DNA of 64,000 bases from Rheum nobile (Eukaryota > Streptophyta > Magnoliopsida > Caryophyllales > Polygonaceae): positions 3,534,001-3,598,000 of the forward strand of contig WOAB01000595.1 of the NCBI GenBank assembly GCA_027886185.1. The letters run 5' to 3'. A program made the translations under genes and the position numbers. Under the pieces are notes generated by a model. The model was not told where the DNA came from, did no database searches, and saw only the letters and a program-made list of their open reading frames with translations. This document shows, piece by piece, positions 1-12,175 of the stretch (the first letter of the stretch is position 1; the number at the start of each line of letters is the position of its first letter).

Positions 1-9
1 TCCAGGAAC

Positions 10-3000
10 GTGGCACATCACACGGTCAAGGCAGAGACGACGAAGGGGATGCTGGAAATTCTTTTCGCGATATATAAGAAACCCTCTGCGGTGAACAAGG
101 TTCACCTGATGCGAAGGTTGTTTAATCTACGGATGACAGAGAGTACAGCGGTCTCCAATCACTTGAACGAGTTCAACATGACGATCGCCCAACTGAGTTC
201 AGTGGAGATTGATTTCAACGATGAGGTACAAGCCTTAATCTTGTTGTCTTCTTTACCAGAGAGTTAGAGCGGGACAGTTACTGCTGTTAGTGCTTTGGCG
301 GGGAAGGCAAAGATCAAGTTTGATGAAGTGAGGGATCTGATTATCAGCGAAGAAATTCGCAGGAAGGCGTCAGGTTCTACCTCTGATCAGCCTTGAATAC
401 GGATGGCAGGGGCAGGTCAGACTCTAAGAAGTCGAATCGTGGCAGATCAAAGTCTAGAGGGAAGGATAAGCCCAAGGACAAGAGCAAGATCAAGTGTTGG
501 AATTGTGATGAGAACGGTCATTACAAGAGTGAATGTAAAGCACCGTTGAAGAACAAGTCAGCGAATTCAGCCAGTGAGGATATTGCAGACGCATTGACTC
601 TGAGCGATTCAACGACAGGAACCACTGCAGATGCATCTATTCTGAGCGCGAGCAGTCCATTGGAGTCTTGGGTATTAGACTCTGGAGCTTCGTTTCATTC
701 TTGCAGCAGTGCTGATATCTTGGATCGCTACACCTCTGGAGATTTTGGAAAGGTCTATCTTGTTGATGATGAGGCTTTGAAAATCGTAGGGAAGGGTGAT
801 GTCAGAATCAGAGCGCCGAACGGATCTGTGCTGCAGTTGCATGGAGTGAGGCATATTCCTGGTTTGAAGAGAAACTTGCTTTCCATTGGCCAGTTGGATG
901 ACGAGGGCTATGAAGTAACCTTCGGCTGTAACAGCTGGAAGATAACCAAGGGAGCTATGGTGGTAGCTCGTGGAAAGAAGGAGGGGACGCTGTACATGAC
1001 GAGCAACGTCCGTGATAGCATTGTTGTTGCAAGAGTGAACTGTGATGCAGATTTGTGGCACTATCGTCTGGGCCACATGATTCAGAAAGGGATGCAGGTG
1101 CTATGCTCGAAGGGCTTGCTGCCAGGTCTTAAGTCCGTTGAGATCGGGCTGTGTGAGGACTGTGTGCTCGGGAAGCATAAAAGAGTGAGCTTTGCGAGAG
1201 GAGGCAGAACCTTGAAGAAGCAGAAGTTGGAGTTGATCCACAGCGACTTGTGGGGACCAGCACCTGTGACATCTCTGGGTGGAGCGTCATACTACATGAC
1301 CTTCATTGATGATGCTACAAGAAAGGTATGGGTCTATTTTCTGAAGCAAAAATCTGATGCGTTTGATTCCTTCAGAAAGTGGAAGGCTCTAGTAGAGACT
1401 GAGACAGGTCTTAAGGTGAAGTGTTTGAGATCTGATAATGGTGGGGAGTATGAGCTTTGTGAGTTCAAGGACTTTTGTGCTGAGAATGAAATTCGCATGG
1501 AGAAGACCTTGAAAGGAATCCCTCAGGAGAATGGCGTCGCTGAGCGTATGAACATGACCCTGAATGAGCGTGCTAGGAGCATGAGGCTGAAGTGTGGGCT
1601 TCCAAAGATGTTCTGGGCGGATGCAGTAAACACTGTTGCATTCTTGATCAACCGAGGGCCATCAACTCCCTTGGAGAATGGGATACCAGAGGAAGCTTGG
1701 AGTGGCAAAGAGGTAAATTTGTCTTTCCTTCGGATATTTGGATGTGTTTCATATGTTCACATTGCTCCTGTTGAAAGAAGCAAGTTGGATGCAAAGTTTG
1801 TCAAGTGCACGTTCATCGGATATGGTGGTGATGATTTAGGATACCGGTTCTGGGATGAGCAGAGCAGGAAGGTTATTCACAGTCGAGACGTCGTGTTCAA
1901 TGAGTAGGTGATGTACAAGGATAGTCTGGGTGCATCAGAAACAGCTAGTTCTAAACCTGAGATTGTGGAGTTAGACATCTCAAACTCGGGTGGGAGCAAG
2001 GCGGTCCGAGTTGACCAGGAGGCCGTGACTGAGGAGGAGCCGAGTACCCCAGTGATTCCGCTGCGAAGGTCCACCAAAGTGCGTGGATCGCCTGATAGGT
2101 ATTCGTTTTCAAACTACTATTTGTTGCTGACAGATGGTGGTGAGCCAGAATGTTATGCAGAGGCATCTCGTGGAGATCATGTGAACGAGTGGAAGCTCGC
2201 CATGGATGATGAGATGGATTCGTTGATGACCAATGGAACCTGGGAGTTAGTTGAGCTTCCAGCAGGCAAGAAGGCATTGCACAACAAGTGGGTTTACCGG
2301 ATAAAGGAGGAGGCGAATGGAAGCAAGCGTTACAAGGCAAGGCTGGTTGTGAAGGGATTTCAGCAGAAATACGGTATTGACTATACTGACGTTTTTACTC
2401 CTGTTGTGAAACTAACTACTATACGCCTAGTGTTGAGTATGGTGGCTGCAGAGAACCTAGAGTTACAGCAGATGGATGTAAAAACGGCCTTCCTTCATGG
2501 GGATTTAGATGAAGACATCTACATGAAGCAACCTGAGGGCTATGTGTCAAAGGGGAACGCTGAGCTTGTGTGCAAGCTGAACAAGAGCTTGTGTGCAAGC
2601 TGAACAAGAGCTTGTATGGTTTGAAGCAAGCTCCGAGGCAGTGGTACAAGAAGTTTGATGGATTCATGCACGAGATTGAGTTCGTGAGGAGTGAAGCTAA
2701 CCATTGTTGCTACTTCAAGAATTTTGACAAAGGCTATATCATATTGTTGTTGTATGTTGATGATATGCTGATAGCAAGCTCAAGTGCTCGAGAAGTGAGC
2801 AAGTTGAAGGAGCAGTTGTCTGAGCGGTTCGCTATGAAGGATCTTGGAGAGGCTAAGCAGATTCTGGGCATGCGGATTCATCGAGATAGGAAGGATGGGA
2901 AGTTGTATTTGTCGCAGGCTGAGTATATCAAGAAGGTCTTGAAGAGATTCAGTATGCAGGATGCAAAACCAGCAAAAGTCCCTTTGGGTAGCCATTTCAA

Positions 3001-3718
3001 GCTATCTAATAGGGACTCACCTAAGAGCGAAGAAGAGCGTGCGCAGATACAGAGGACTCCCTATGCTTCAGCGATTGGCAGTTTGATGTATGCAATGGTG
3101 TGTACAAGGCCGGATATTGCACATGCAGTGGGAGTGGTTAGTCGCTTCATGGGGAACCCAGGGAAGGAGCATTAGGAAGCTGTGAAATGGATCATGAGAT
3201 ACTTGAGAGGTACCGCAGAGCAGGCCTTGTGCTTTGAAGGCAAGGAAGTCGTGTTAGCAGGGTATGTGGATGTAGACTTGGCATCAAGTGACCTCGACAA
3301 GAGAAGGAGTACAACCAGGTATGTCTTTACATTGGGTGGTACTGCGGTCTCTTGGGCTTCTAAGCTGCAGAAAGTTGTGGCTCTGTCTACTGCAGAAGTT
3401 GAGTATGTTGCAGTGACTGAGGCTAGCAAGGAGATGGTATGGTTGCAGAATTTCTTGCGTGAATTGGGGAAGGAGCAAGGGGACAGCATTCTATACAGTG
3501 ATAGTCAGAGTGCCATCCACTTGGCGAAGAACCCAACATTTCATTCAAGGACTAAGCACATAGAGTTGAAGTATCACTACATACGACATCTCTTGGAAAG
3601 AAAGGTCTTGCAGCTGACGAAGATTCGTGGAACTGAGAACCCTGCAGACATGCTGACTAAGGTTGTGACCTTAGAGAAGTTGAAGCTTTGCATGGCTTCA
3701 ACTGGCCTTGGTAACTGA
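10..3718 (+). pseudogene. Copia gag-pol polyprotein, disrupted
   Basis: The gag part (10 to about 389) has a TAG at 265-267 where the family has Trp, then a one-base deletion near 389. The frame resumes at 393 with a zinc knuckle (CWNCDENGHYKSEC) and the protease motif LDSGASFH. The GAG-pre-integrase domain has an HYRLGH motif. The integrase core shows D in HSDLWGP, D in SDNGGEY and E in PQENGVAER. A TAG at 1905-1907 stops this frame; the same frame then enters reverse transcriptase until a 23-bp tandem duplication (2562-2607) shifts it. The YVDD catalytic box is read in the second RT segment (frame of 2570). A TAG at 3173-3175 (Trp expected) precedes RNase H (STAEVEY, SDSQSAIHLA). It cannot make a full polyprotein; it would need partners in trans. 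Confidence 0.93.
2562..2607 (+). repeat. 23-bp tandem duplication inside reverse transcriptase
   Basis: Two identical 23-bp copies lie head to tail at 2562-2584 and 2585-2607, starting GAGCTTGTGTGC. They encode the ELVCKLNKSL stretch just before the YGLKQAPR motif of reverse transcriptase. Because 23 is not a multiple of three, the duplication shifts the reading frame and is a clear inactivating event. Confidence 0.95.
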
Positions 3719-3799
3719 GTTGAAAGGCTTGGGACTACTACCAGCTATGGATTGATAAGGAGGATGATTATGATTGGATTCAGTCTCCAGGTGGGAGAT

Positions 3800-4273
3800 T
3801 GTTGGGTTTGTGGAGCCTGAAGCTAGGGATTGCAAAGGAGGCAACTGAGAGTTGTCGCCGGGTCGCGGTGGAACTGGACGCCCCGCGGCAGACGCCGGTT
3901 TTGCAAGAGAGGTTAACTGGAAGTTACCGCCGGGTCGCGGTGGGATTGGCGCCTCGCGGTGGAAGCCCGCGGTGGGAGTCACCGCCCCGCGGTGGGGGCC
4001 GCCGACCCGCAGTAGGAGCTGTCGCCCCGCGGTGGGCGCTGGGCCAATTCTCACGTGTTGTGTTTTTTGGGCCCATTAGGTTAATCCGTGTCTTGCTATT
4101 TAAACCCTAGTTGATCAATTGTAATCTTAAGTCATCGTTTATCACATTCAAAGAGGGAAAAAGTATCCTGGCTTGGTAGTGCCCCCAGACGTAGTCATTC
4201 TTGACGAACTGGGTTAACAATTCTTGTGTTCTTTGTCTTGTTTTCTTATCGTTACTACGTTCAAATCCTAACA
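3800..4273 (+). repeat. 3' LTR of Copia element 1
   Basis: The LTR starts with TGTTGGG right after the purine-rich tract and ends with TAACA, giving the usual TG...CA ends over 474 bp. A TATTTAAA-like box lies near 4096. The 5' half holds about eight GC-rich cassettes (see 3853-4040). The 3' boundary is inferred from the TG/CA rule alone because the partner LTR is not in the window. Confidence 0.75.
3853..4040 (+). repeat. CCGCGG-type cassette cluster in Copia LTR
   Basis: About eight imperfect copies of a GC-rich unit, core GCCCCGCGGTGGG, lie near 3853, 3877, 3925, 3948, 3964, 3979, 4000 and 4021. Each core is partly palindromic (CACCGCGGTG-like). The linkers differ, so this is a set of interspersed cassettes rather than a simple satellite. 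Very similar units occur in an unrelated Gypsy element here (36769-36891, 39292-39456, 42314-42414) and in the LTR at 63650. Confidence 0.85.
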
Positions 4274-5174
4274 TAACTACCCTCAACATCTCATAACCCT
4301 AGATCCGGAATCGATAGAGAAAGGCAGCAAACCTGCATAAGAGCGATCTCAAGAGAAGGAAGAAGACCGATCTGGTTAGAGTGGAAAAGCGGGACGGCAT
4401 CGGAGATTTCCACCACACCGTTGTCACCGTCATAGCGGCCTTTGTTACAATGCTAAAACTGGAAACTGGCAGATTTGTTCCGACTTCCAGGAATCGGATA
4501 AGGTTGAACAATTAGAGTTGGATGAACATTTAGAGACATGAGATGCTATAGATTCAAAGATTGAATGCAAATTTGTCTCTCTTATTAAAGCTTGTTACTT
4601 ACAAGAAGAAGGAGGCACGAGTCCTGGAAGTCGGAACAGAGAGAGATGGAATGGAGAGAGTCGCGCGGAACAGAGAACATCGGACTTGGAGGCACCAGAC
4701 CAACAGAGGAGTCGGAAAGGAGAAAGGTGGAAGGAGGCACGAGTCTGTGAAGCAATTAGAGAAAGGAGCATGAAGACTTAGGTCGTGGAGGATGGAGACG
4801 ACTTAGGTCGTGGATGAAGACCTGGGTTTTTTAGGCCGGAGGGGGAAGGCAAATAGCCCGGATATCTAAGATAGGGGATATATTTATTAGAGTTTACATC
4901 CCGGACCATAAAGATTCGTCCTATTTTCTAATAGATTAATTTTTCATGTCACTAAATAGCCCGGATATATATAAAAAATACACGCCCGGGCTATTTAGTT
5001 TTGCATGTTTTCAAACCCATTTGTTTTAGCCCGGGTGCTTCTAAAATGGTTCGGGCTATTATGTGTTGTTTCTCAAATAAGCCGAAGCCTTATGAGGTAA
5101 AGGGCCTTAATATCCCGGATAATTGGGATCCGGGCTAAATAGTCACGGGCTAAAATGCACTTTTTGTAGTAGTG
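4274..5174. mobile_element. CACTA-type DNA transposon, terminal part
   Basis: The sequence ends at 5174 with TTTTTGTAGTAGTG, the reverse complement of the CACTACTACAAAAA terminus of plant CACTA elements. The last 330 bp hold many direct and inverted copies of AGCCCGGATAT / CGGGCTATTTAG, the expected subterminal repeats. The 3 bp next to the end are TAG (5175-5177), a candidate half of the 3-bp TSD. The other end is not visible; it may lie beyond the Copia insertion. 4274-4840 has no recognisable coding region. Confidence 0.75.
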
Positions 5175-6722
5175 TAGGACCAGGGATCCCCACAACAATG
5201 TCTTGGTAAATTACGGATATCTGTCTAAAAATAGTCTGAACTTGATTGAAGGTAAGCTATCTAAAGTCTCTACTAACTCATTTCAGACGATAATAGATGT
5301 GCCTTAATTCCAACTAACAATCGCTATCGCGTAGAGTTAATCAAATCTAGACCCTTTGGGCACTTAGAATCTAGGATCAAATTGGGTTAACATTCACAAT
5401 TGCGCTTCGCTAAGTCCAAGCAAGCCTACGGTTTCTATGTTAGCTTAGGATTCCACAAGAGTGATTAGGTTGTTGTCGCACAAATAATACTCATGTTCAA
5501 TTCCTATTGATCTGATAAAGTAATATCCTTTCAGACTCATACCCTATTTGAGTTATCTATTAAGGTTATCTCCTTTCGGACTCAAACCTAATAGAAATCT
5601 AATCAACATTCATCAATTGCAATATGAACTCTAGGATTGAATCAAACAAGGTTTCTGATTTTAATGCAGACAAATATCATGCACAAGTCTACCAATTCAT
5701 TGTTGGGATCACCCCAATCCTAGAATTAGGGAATTAGCCAGACATGCTTGGAGAACAATCAAAAACATCATTTGAACAATAGAAATCATTCAACTAGATT
5801 AAAAGAAGAGAAATACTTGATCAAATTCAAGGAAACAATATCCAATCTTCAAAAATCTTCAAAAGAACTACAAAAACACCTAGGGCTAGAGAGAGTGGCA
5901 AAAAGTGGCAGAAGAGACTGCCATAAACCTAGAAAAAGTATTTATACCATCCTATAATAATAAAGGGCCAAAAAATAACAAATCTGGGCTGCGGGTGAAT
6001 TCGCACGGTTTGTGACAAAACGGCACAGTTTGTCACAAAACGGCACGGTTTGTCACAAATTCGCACGGTTTGTGACAAAACGGCACGGTTTGTCACAAAA
6101 CGGCACGGTTTGTCACAAAACGGCACGGTTTGTCACAAAACGGCACGGTTTGTCACAAAACGGCACGGTTTGTCACAAAACGGCACGGTTTGTCACAAAA
6201 CGGCACGGTTTGTCACAAAACGGCACGGTTTGTCACAAAACGGCACGGTTTGTCACAAAACGGCACGGTTTGTCACAAACCGTGCAAGTTAACATAAATT
6301 CAGCGGAATGCACGCACGGTTTGTAGCAAATCGTTCTAGACTGCAGAAACTTATTATCGATGAGTTGTAGGCGGTACGGTCAGTGGCACGGTTTGCTACA
6401 CAAACCATGTCGACCTGCAGAGAGCAGTTCTCCTTCGCTCGTCTTTGTAGCCGACCATTCACGTCTCATTGGCGCCATAATTCTTCTCTTTAGTTAGTTT
6501 AGTTCGCCCACTTGGCTCGATAGCACCCATCTATGACGTCCATGCCTCATAATGTACCTCAGAAGCCCACCAATTTACCTGAAACCATGCAAAAACTCAT
6601 GTAGACATCTAAACTAAAGAAAACGATGCAACTAGCTATAAATGCAAGCTAATAAACGTGCATGGAAATGCCTAAACTATAGCCTAAATGCATGTCCTAA
6701 ACATGTATGAAATGAATATCAT
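5175..6722 (-). mobile_element. LTR of a Gypsy-type retrotransposon (solo or truncated)
   Basis: Read on the minus strand, this starts near 6722 with TGATGATATTC and runs through a repeat cluster into a 3' part resembling the U5 of the other Gypsy LTRs here, including a GGGATCCCTGG segment near the end. No internal region or matching TSD was found. The CACTA end at 5174 appears to cut the U5 before its natural end, so the LTR was probably there first. It lies in an intron of the broken gene at 6788-9372. Assignment is by structure and resemblance only. Confidence 0.5.
6003..6282. repeat. 20-bp minisatellite, 14 units
   Basis: Fourteen head-to-tail 20-bp units with consensus GCACGGTTTGTCACAAAACG run without spacers; three early units differ by one or two bases. 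The unit contains a near-palindrome (CGGTTTGT...ACAAAACG). Degenerate single copies continue to about 6410. Because 20 is not a multiple of three, all frames stay open and give repetitive ORFs that are not genes. There are no variable spacers, so it is not CRISPR-like. It sits in the LTR region where related LTRs carry other cassette clusters. Confidence 0.97.
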
Positions 6723-7332
6723 CAGTTAGTACAAATATATGAAAATAATAAGGAATATTAAAGCAGTTTGTAAATGTCGGTACTTACCACCAAGAATAGA
6801 ATGGGTCCCCTGAAGAACATGTCCTTCTTTTCACTCCATTCCAGCTTGGTGTGTATTAAGATGTCCACTACAAACTGACCCATGTTTATGCTTTGCACAT
6901 TGATGATGTCGTTAATCATCAAACTTTGCATCACACTTCCCTTCTGGTTGCTCTCAACAAGCACGGACATGAAGAGCATCAAGAAAAGCCTCTTGGACCA
7001 CGACTCAGATGTGCAATTCATCACCATCTCTATGACACTTGTTGGCCGGATCTGTTTGTATTTCTTGAAGTATTCCTTCCAGCCGTCAATGATAACGTCA
7101 TCATTTTCCTCATTCCCTCGCCTAACAAAGGGTGTATCTCCCCTAGGAATCCCAAGAACATGATGGATCTCCTCCTCATTCACCTCTATATACCCTCTAT
7201 CTTCCATCTTTATTGCACACTTGACGGGATCAAAATGGTCAACCACCCAATATGCGAGCTGTTTAGGTATTTTCGTCAACTTCAAGTCGAGTAGCCTACC
7301 AAAACCCATGTTTATGATGCAATCTTTCTTGT

Positions 7333-8577
7333 TGATAACAGGAATTTGTCGTTCTAATTCCTACTATGCAAAGTATCCAAACAAACCCTAAAACGTAGTC
7401 CTAGGTAAGTAAGGGTCGAATCCGCAGGGAAACAAAGTCTATCACAGTATGCAATATGTATGTCAATTTAAAGCAACCAAAGGGGGGTTTTGTTGGTTTG
7501 TTTTAGTAGCCAAGCATGCAAATAGTAAATAAGCAATTAAAGGTGATGAAATCAGTTATTGGGAAAACACTCAGTCAAACAATATCCACTATTCGAATGA
7601 CAAGTTGATCATAGATACTACTCAAAATCGCATGCAATGGTAATTCCAATTCCTTTTCAGATGTAACTAATAGCACAACCAGATACTATTAGAACTAACT
7701 AATTAAACAACCCTGAAACTATCAAGATTCAGTTTAACAGCAGCCTTACGGATAGGAATATAGTTGGATACAACCCTAGAATAAAACAACCAGTTTTTAC
7801 CCTAGAATGTAAATCAATTCTCTTCTGCATAAGATTAGCACAACTAGTTACTAACACGATGCAGTTGCTACTATGGAATAGATATGCTCAACCAGTAACA
7901 ATCTAAACCTAGCAATAGATAAATAACGACAAACCCTAGTTGATCAGACTAGAAATTATCAATATCAATCTTAAGAAATCAAACAAGAGAAGAGATAAAA
8001 ACCATGCAATAGATTAGGAATAAGAATCTCACAACTGAATCACACGAAAAGCTTCAATGTCTGACTAAGCAAGAGATGCTTAGTTCTTCATAGCAAGAGA
8101 ATACGTAGAATAAGAAATTAGGGTTCCGAGATAGAAGAAACAAGTTTTCTCAACCCTTAAATACCAAAGGAAAATAATCTGAAATTATCCTAAAAAGAAA
8201 TAATAAAAACGTAATAAAGTAATATAAAATAGATCCGAAAAGGAAATCGGCTCGGCGATGCTTCCGTCAGCGGCGGCGGCCGCTGCTTCTCCCACGGCGA
8301 TCGCCGTAAATGCGGCGGGCGCCGCAACTAAACGGCGGTCGCCGTTTCCAGGTCGTAGCTAAGGTCTCTCCAGGGCAATTAATGGCGGTCGCTGTACCTT
8401 CTGCGGCGGTCGCCGCAATTCTGTTTCTTCATCCTTCGCTCCTCAGCTCCTAAGGCTCCAAAAACGCAACTTCCGCACCTCCTCGCCAAGTCTCCAAATC
8501 ACCTCCAAAGCATCCTAAAACACCACTAAAATCATACCAAAACTCCGTCAATACACACAACATAATCGTGTGTATCA
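7333..8577 (-). mobile_element. Solo LTR of a Gypsy-type element, TSD CTTGT
   Basis: On the minus strand the unit runs from TGATACACACG at 8577 to CTGTTATCA at 7333 (1245 bp). It is flanked by the perfect 5-bp duplication CTTGT at 7328-7332 and 8578-8582. It has the U5 signature of the other Gypsy LTRs (minus-strand CTGCGGATTCGACCC near 7410-7425). No internal domain is left, so it is a solo LTR formed by LTR-LTR recombination. It interrupts the coding sequence of the MULE-associated gene between LEN-K and K-D. Confidence 0.9.
8262..8425 (-). repeat. GCGGCGNCCGCC-type cassette cluster in solo LTR
   Basis: At least six GC-rich palindromic cassettes (for example ACGGCGATCGCCGT, GCGGGCGCCGC, ACGGCGGTCGCCGT, GCGGCGGTCGCCGC) lie in an otherwise AT-rich LTR. 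The same cassette type is expanded in the related solo LTR at 13890-15429. Confidence 0.85.
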
Positions 8578-9375
8578 CTTGTTTTCAAGGATCTTTTCCA
8601 ATGTCTCAACAAACAGAATCGGCACGTTCCTCGTGCTCAAGATCTCAATCTTGTTTTCCTCTTTGTTGGGTTGACTTTTCTTACTCTTTGCAGGGACTAA
8701 CTGCATCTTTTCCTTCTTCAGACTCGACAATTGTTCCTTCTCCTTTTTCTTTGAAATCATAAGCTTCATGTTGCCCGTTTCCTTGCAAGTTAGTACCTTG
8801 CTCTTCCCATTTTCTTTGTCATCATCACCCTGTTGAAGTATCATAACCTCTTTCCCTTCTCCTTGTGCATTTTTCCTTTTGAAGTTGATGCTTTAGCTAG
8901 TGTCTTTAACCTGGGGTTATGCTTCTTCCAATCAGGTTTTTCAACCTCAACTGAGCTCCCATCTTCAGTCGGTCCTTGCTTTGCAGCCCTCTTGCGCGAC
9001 AACTTTCTCTTCTTTACTTGAGGTTGTGTTGTCACATTTCTCCTTACTGCACAGGATTTTCTCTGTCCCATCCTTATTGTTTTTCCCACACTATCATTCC
9101 ATGAACTCTCACCCTCCTCATCTTTGTAGTTATTGCTCGGTTCATCATATTCCTCGCCTCCCACATCCTCTGAAACAGTCTTTTCAGCGGATTCCTCCTC
9201 GTCAGTTTTAGTCGCCTTTGATGACGTCTCCTTCTGTGCCTCTTCCCCTACAGGCTTGTTGTGCATGCTTCTCCATCTTTCCCCAACAGACTTCCATTTC
9301 ATCCCGTACTCTTTTTTTAGGATTCAACTTAGCTTTTTTCAAAGCTAGTGTATCTAGTGGTATGTATTCTGCAAA

Positions 9376-11090
9376 CATATTTATAGAAGAGTGTTAGATG
9401 AGATTTTTGCAGATGAACTTTATATATGAAGCATATGAACCTAGTGTTAAGTATACATGAACTCATATTGTTAACCTCATGAACCACAAGTTAATAACAT
9501 GAGTAAACATAAGTGAACACAGAGATGAACCACAACTTAAAATACCATGAACTTTACACACAAAATACATGAATCCCATAGCACAAGGTTCAAATACATT
9601 ATGCTACTGTATGAACCTTTTATATACTACACATGAATCTAATGTATACTATACATATCTATAGAACAATGTTAGATGAGAATTGTGCACATGAACTTGA
9701 TATATAAAGCATATAAACCTAATAACAAAAGGTACACAATCACTAACCATATGCATGAACCTAGTGTCAAGTACAAATGAACCCATATTGTTAACCCCAT
9801 GAACCACAAGTTAATAACATAAGTAAACATAAGTGAACACCCAGATGAACCACACCTTAAAATAACAAGAACTTTACACTAGGGGTGTCAATCGGGCGGG
9901 TTGGGTTGGGTCGGGTTCGGGTCGGGTCATTTCGGATTCGGGTCAGTTCGGATTCGGGCCAATGTCCGCATTATAACAAGTCGGACCATATCGGGTCGGA
10001 TCGGATCAGATATTCATTTATCGGGTGAGATCGGGTATTCGGGTCAATTTCGGTCGGGTTAATTTGGATTTCGGTCAAACTTAGGGCTGTCAATTGGGCA
10101 AATCGGATCGGTTTCGGGTCGGGTCATTTTGGTTTCGGATTAATCCGTATTTCGGCTAATGACGTATTCACATGTATTTTGACAACTCAATCCAATTCGG
10201 GTCGGTCGGGTCAATTGTTCATTTTATCGGGAGAAGTTGGATATTCGGGTTAATTTCGATGAGTTATTTCGGATTATGACTGAACTAGATTTTGTGTAAA
10301 TCATATTTCGGTTGAGTCGGAATTTAGATGAATATGAGTTTGAATGAATAAGATTTCGTTTACGATCTCAAAAGAATCGCATTTCGTATAAATCGAAATG
10401 TGGTTGTAATGTATTTTGATGGAACCGGTTTCGATTGAAGGCAAACATAATTACAAAAAAAAAATTATTCACTATAAAATCTCCTATTATTGGAGTTCTA
10501 TATTTAAGGCTTTTGGTAAGGATGATTCTTACGTTAAATAGTGAGGATAAACCTAGACCTTTGAGTTTATGATTTAACGATAAGGAGAGTTTATGATCTA
10601 ACGATAAGGAATGTTTAGGATCAGCTGACATTGATTTTTCCAGTGATTTCAGGCTATCGAGTTTGGGTTTTCATGTGATTTCAAATCAGTCAACTTTGGG
10701 TTTTCAGGTGATTTCGGATCAGACAACTTTTCGGGTCATTTCGGATCGGATAACTTCGTATTTTCAGGTGATTTCGGATTGGGCAACTTTGGGTGATTTC
10801 GGGTCGGGTTACTTCGGGTACCGGGTTGATAACGGGCTAGTCCGTTCGGGTTATTTTTGGGTTCGGGCTAGTCAGTTTGGGTCGGGTCGGGTTCGGATAT
10901 ACAATATTTTAATTCTTTTCGGATATCGAACGGGTTCGGTTTCGGGCGGGTCATTCGGATCGGGTCAAGTTTTGACAGCCCTACTTTACACACACAAAAC
11001 ATGAACCTCATAACACAAGGTTCAAATACCTTATGCTAATGTATGAACCTTTTATATACTACACATGAACCTAATTTATAATACCTAATA
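9376..11090. repeat. Diverged direct duplication of about 280 bp, second copy split by a hAT element
   Basis: The segment near 9376-9650 (TGTTAGATGAGA..., GAACCACAAGTTAATAACAT, ATGAACCTTTTATATACTAC) recurs at 9655-9879 and continues at 10984-11090 after the inserted element. No coding sense is seen. It may be intron or 5' region of the neighbouring MULE gene. Confidence 0.75.
9880..10983. mobile_element. Non-autonomous hAT element, TSD CTTTACAC
   Basis: The 1104-bp unit begins TAGGGGTGTCAATCGGG and ends with the complement of TAGGGCTGTCAAAACTTG. The flanks are the perfect 8-bp duplication CTTTACAC at 9872-9879 and 10984-10991, typical of hAT. Both ends are packed with TCGGGTCGGGT/TTCGGAT subterminal repeats. 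There is no transposase-like ORF. A second left-end-like sequence (TAGGGCTGTCAATTGGGC) occurs at 10082. Confidence 0.93.
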
Positions 11091-12175
11091 CATGTTGCAC
11101 ATTCAATTCTGTTGTTGTTGTACTCATGCACATGAAAACCTAGATTTTGTTATTTCGAACTCATTCATGCATCATCTAACCCTAGAAACTTCGATTATCT
11201 CAAATGCGAACTCACTCATGAGTGTCCATGTCATAATAATCTAGTAAACCCTAAATTTCGTGGATAGTTCATCAAACATCTTTTTTTTATTAAAATTTGA
11301 ATCTCGAACTAATAGAAGGCAAGAAATTAAAGTGTTACTACCTTCTGAGTCTGATTCGGTGTTGCTCCTTTGTTTGTTCTCTTTGTTGTTTGACATTTTT
11401 TTATGTTTCTTCCGCGAACGTCACTTGGTCAGTGCCTCTCTAATGTGATGAGAATCGCAAAATTGATCATCTAATTGCTTCTCCAAGTTGTCTAACTCCG
11501 ATTTTCGTCGCTCGATTTCTAAATTTGGAAATTAATTTGCCTTTTCGTTTTTTATATCGATCGTAGAGGAGAGGAGAGTGAAGATTTACACCAATCGTCT
11601 CTGCGTGTTAAGGACGACATGGGTAGAAGCGTCTAATTCGACGAGGGCATGCAAAATTGCAAAAATGCCACTTCGTGAAATCAAAAGCTGCACGTCTTCA
11701 TTCTCCTTCAAATCACAGTGTTGATTCGTGGCCGTTGATTCTCCCATCCTACGGTTTGGAAGTGGTCGGCATCTCCGCACGGTTACACACGTCCGCACCA
11801 AAACCAGATTGATATGTTACAATCCCATTTTTGTTCCTTACTTCAGATATTAGCTATATAACGCGAATTTGGTTTTATGATACCGTGTTCATTCTATGTA
11901 ATAATATGTGGGATTGTTTACTTTGGGTTAATAAATTAATGGTTTTCACTTTTCAGGGAATGTTGCTTTTAGTATTCCAATAGATAGTAGTATAGTACCA
12001 AACGGCTTAGCCTGGTTTATGACAGATTTATCAATATTTTTTGTTTTTCTCCTATTTTACAGATTCTGGTAACAATTTCTTGCTCCAAGTCCAAGGTCTC
12101 CTGTTATGGTAGGACTTAAATTGCATCTGTTTCTTGAGTGATACTTTTGTGGACATGCTAGTTTGTCTTATACAA
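11091..12175. other. No recognisable gene
   Basis: AT-rich sequence with short open frames on both strands and no protein match that I recognise. The part near 11590-11800 is more GC-rich and could be an end region of the MULE that carried the gene at 6788-9372, but no partner terminus was found. Confidence 0.4.

Larger units (their letters stand above)
1..4273 (+). mobile_element. Ty1/Copia LTR retrotransposon, 3' part (5' end outside window)
   Basis: The window opens inside the gag gene of a Copia element. The order gag, zinc knuckle, protease, integrase, reverse transcriptase, RNase H is the Copia order, and it is followed by a purine-rich tract (about 3790-3799) and one LTR starting TGTTGGG at 3800. 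The 5' LTR is outside the window, so neither a TSD nor an LTR-based age can be read. The coding region is dead: three in-frame stop codons, a one-base frameshift near 390 and a frame-breaking 23-bp duplication. Element type is clear; the exact lineage (Tork/Tnt1-like, judging from protein motifs) is inferred. Confidence 0.93.
6788..9372 (-). pseudogene. MULE-associated DUF1985/Ulp1-like gene, broken
   Basis: Read from high to low coordinates, an exon begins after a TTTGCAG acceptor at about 9373 (EYIPLDTLALKKAK...). It continues as a lysine- and glutamate-rich segment with a frame change near 8842, and reaches LEKILENK at 8578. A solo LTR follows. The frame resumes at 7332 with MGFGRLLDLKL...LAYWVVDHFDP and EEIHHVLGIPRGD, a motif set typical of the plant DUF1985/Ulp1-like proteins carried by MULE transposons. 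The exon ends at 6788 before a GTAAGT donor; the next exon is not found. No cysteine-protease core is visible here, so function cannot be assigned. It is a dead transposon gene rather than a host gene. Confidence 0.65.

Noticed and set aside
6003..6282. CRISPR-like array
   Set aside because: The units are contiguous 20-mers with no spacers and the genome is plant.
6012..6326. Long repetitive ORFs over the 20-bp array
   Set aside because: They exist only because the repeat has no stops in any frame; the same happens on the other strand.
8568..9348. Plus-strand Ser/Phe-rich ORFs
   Set aside because: Antisense of the Lys/Glu-rich MULE-associated gene.
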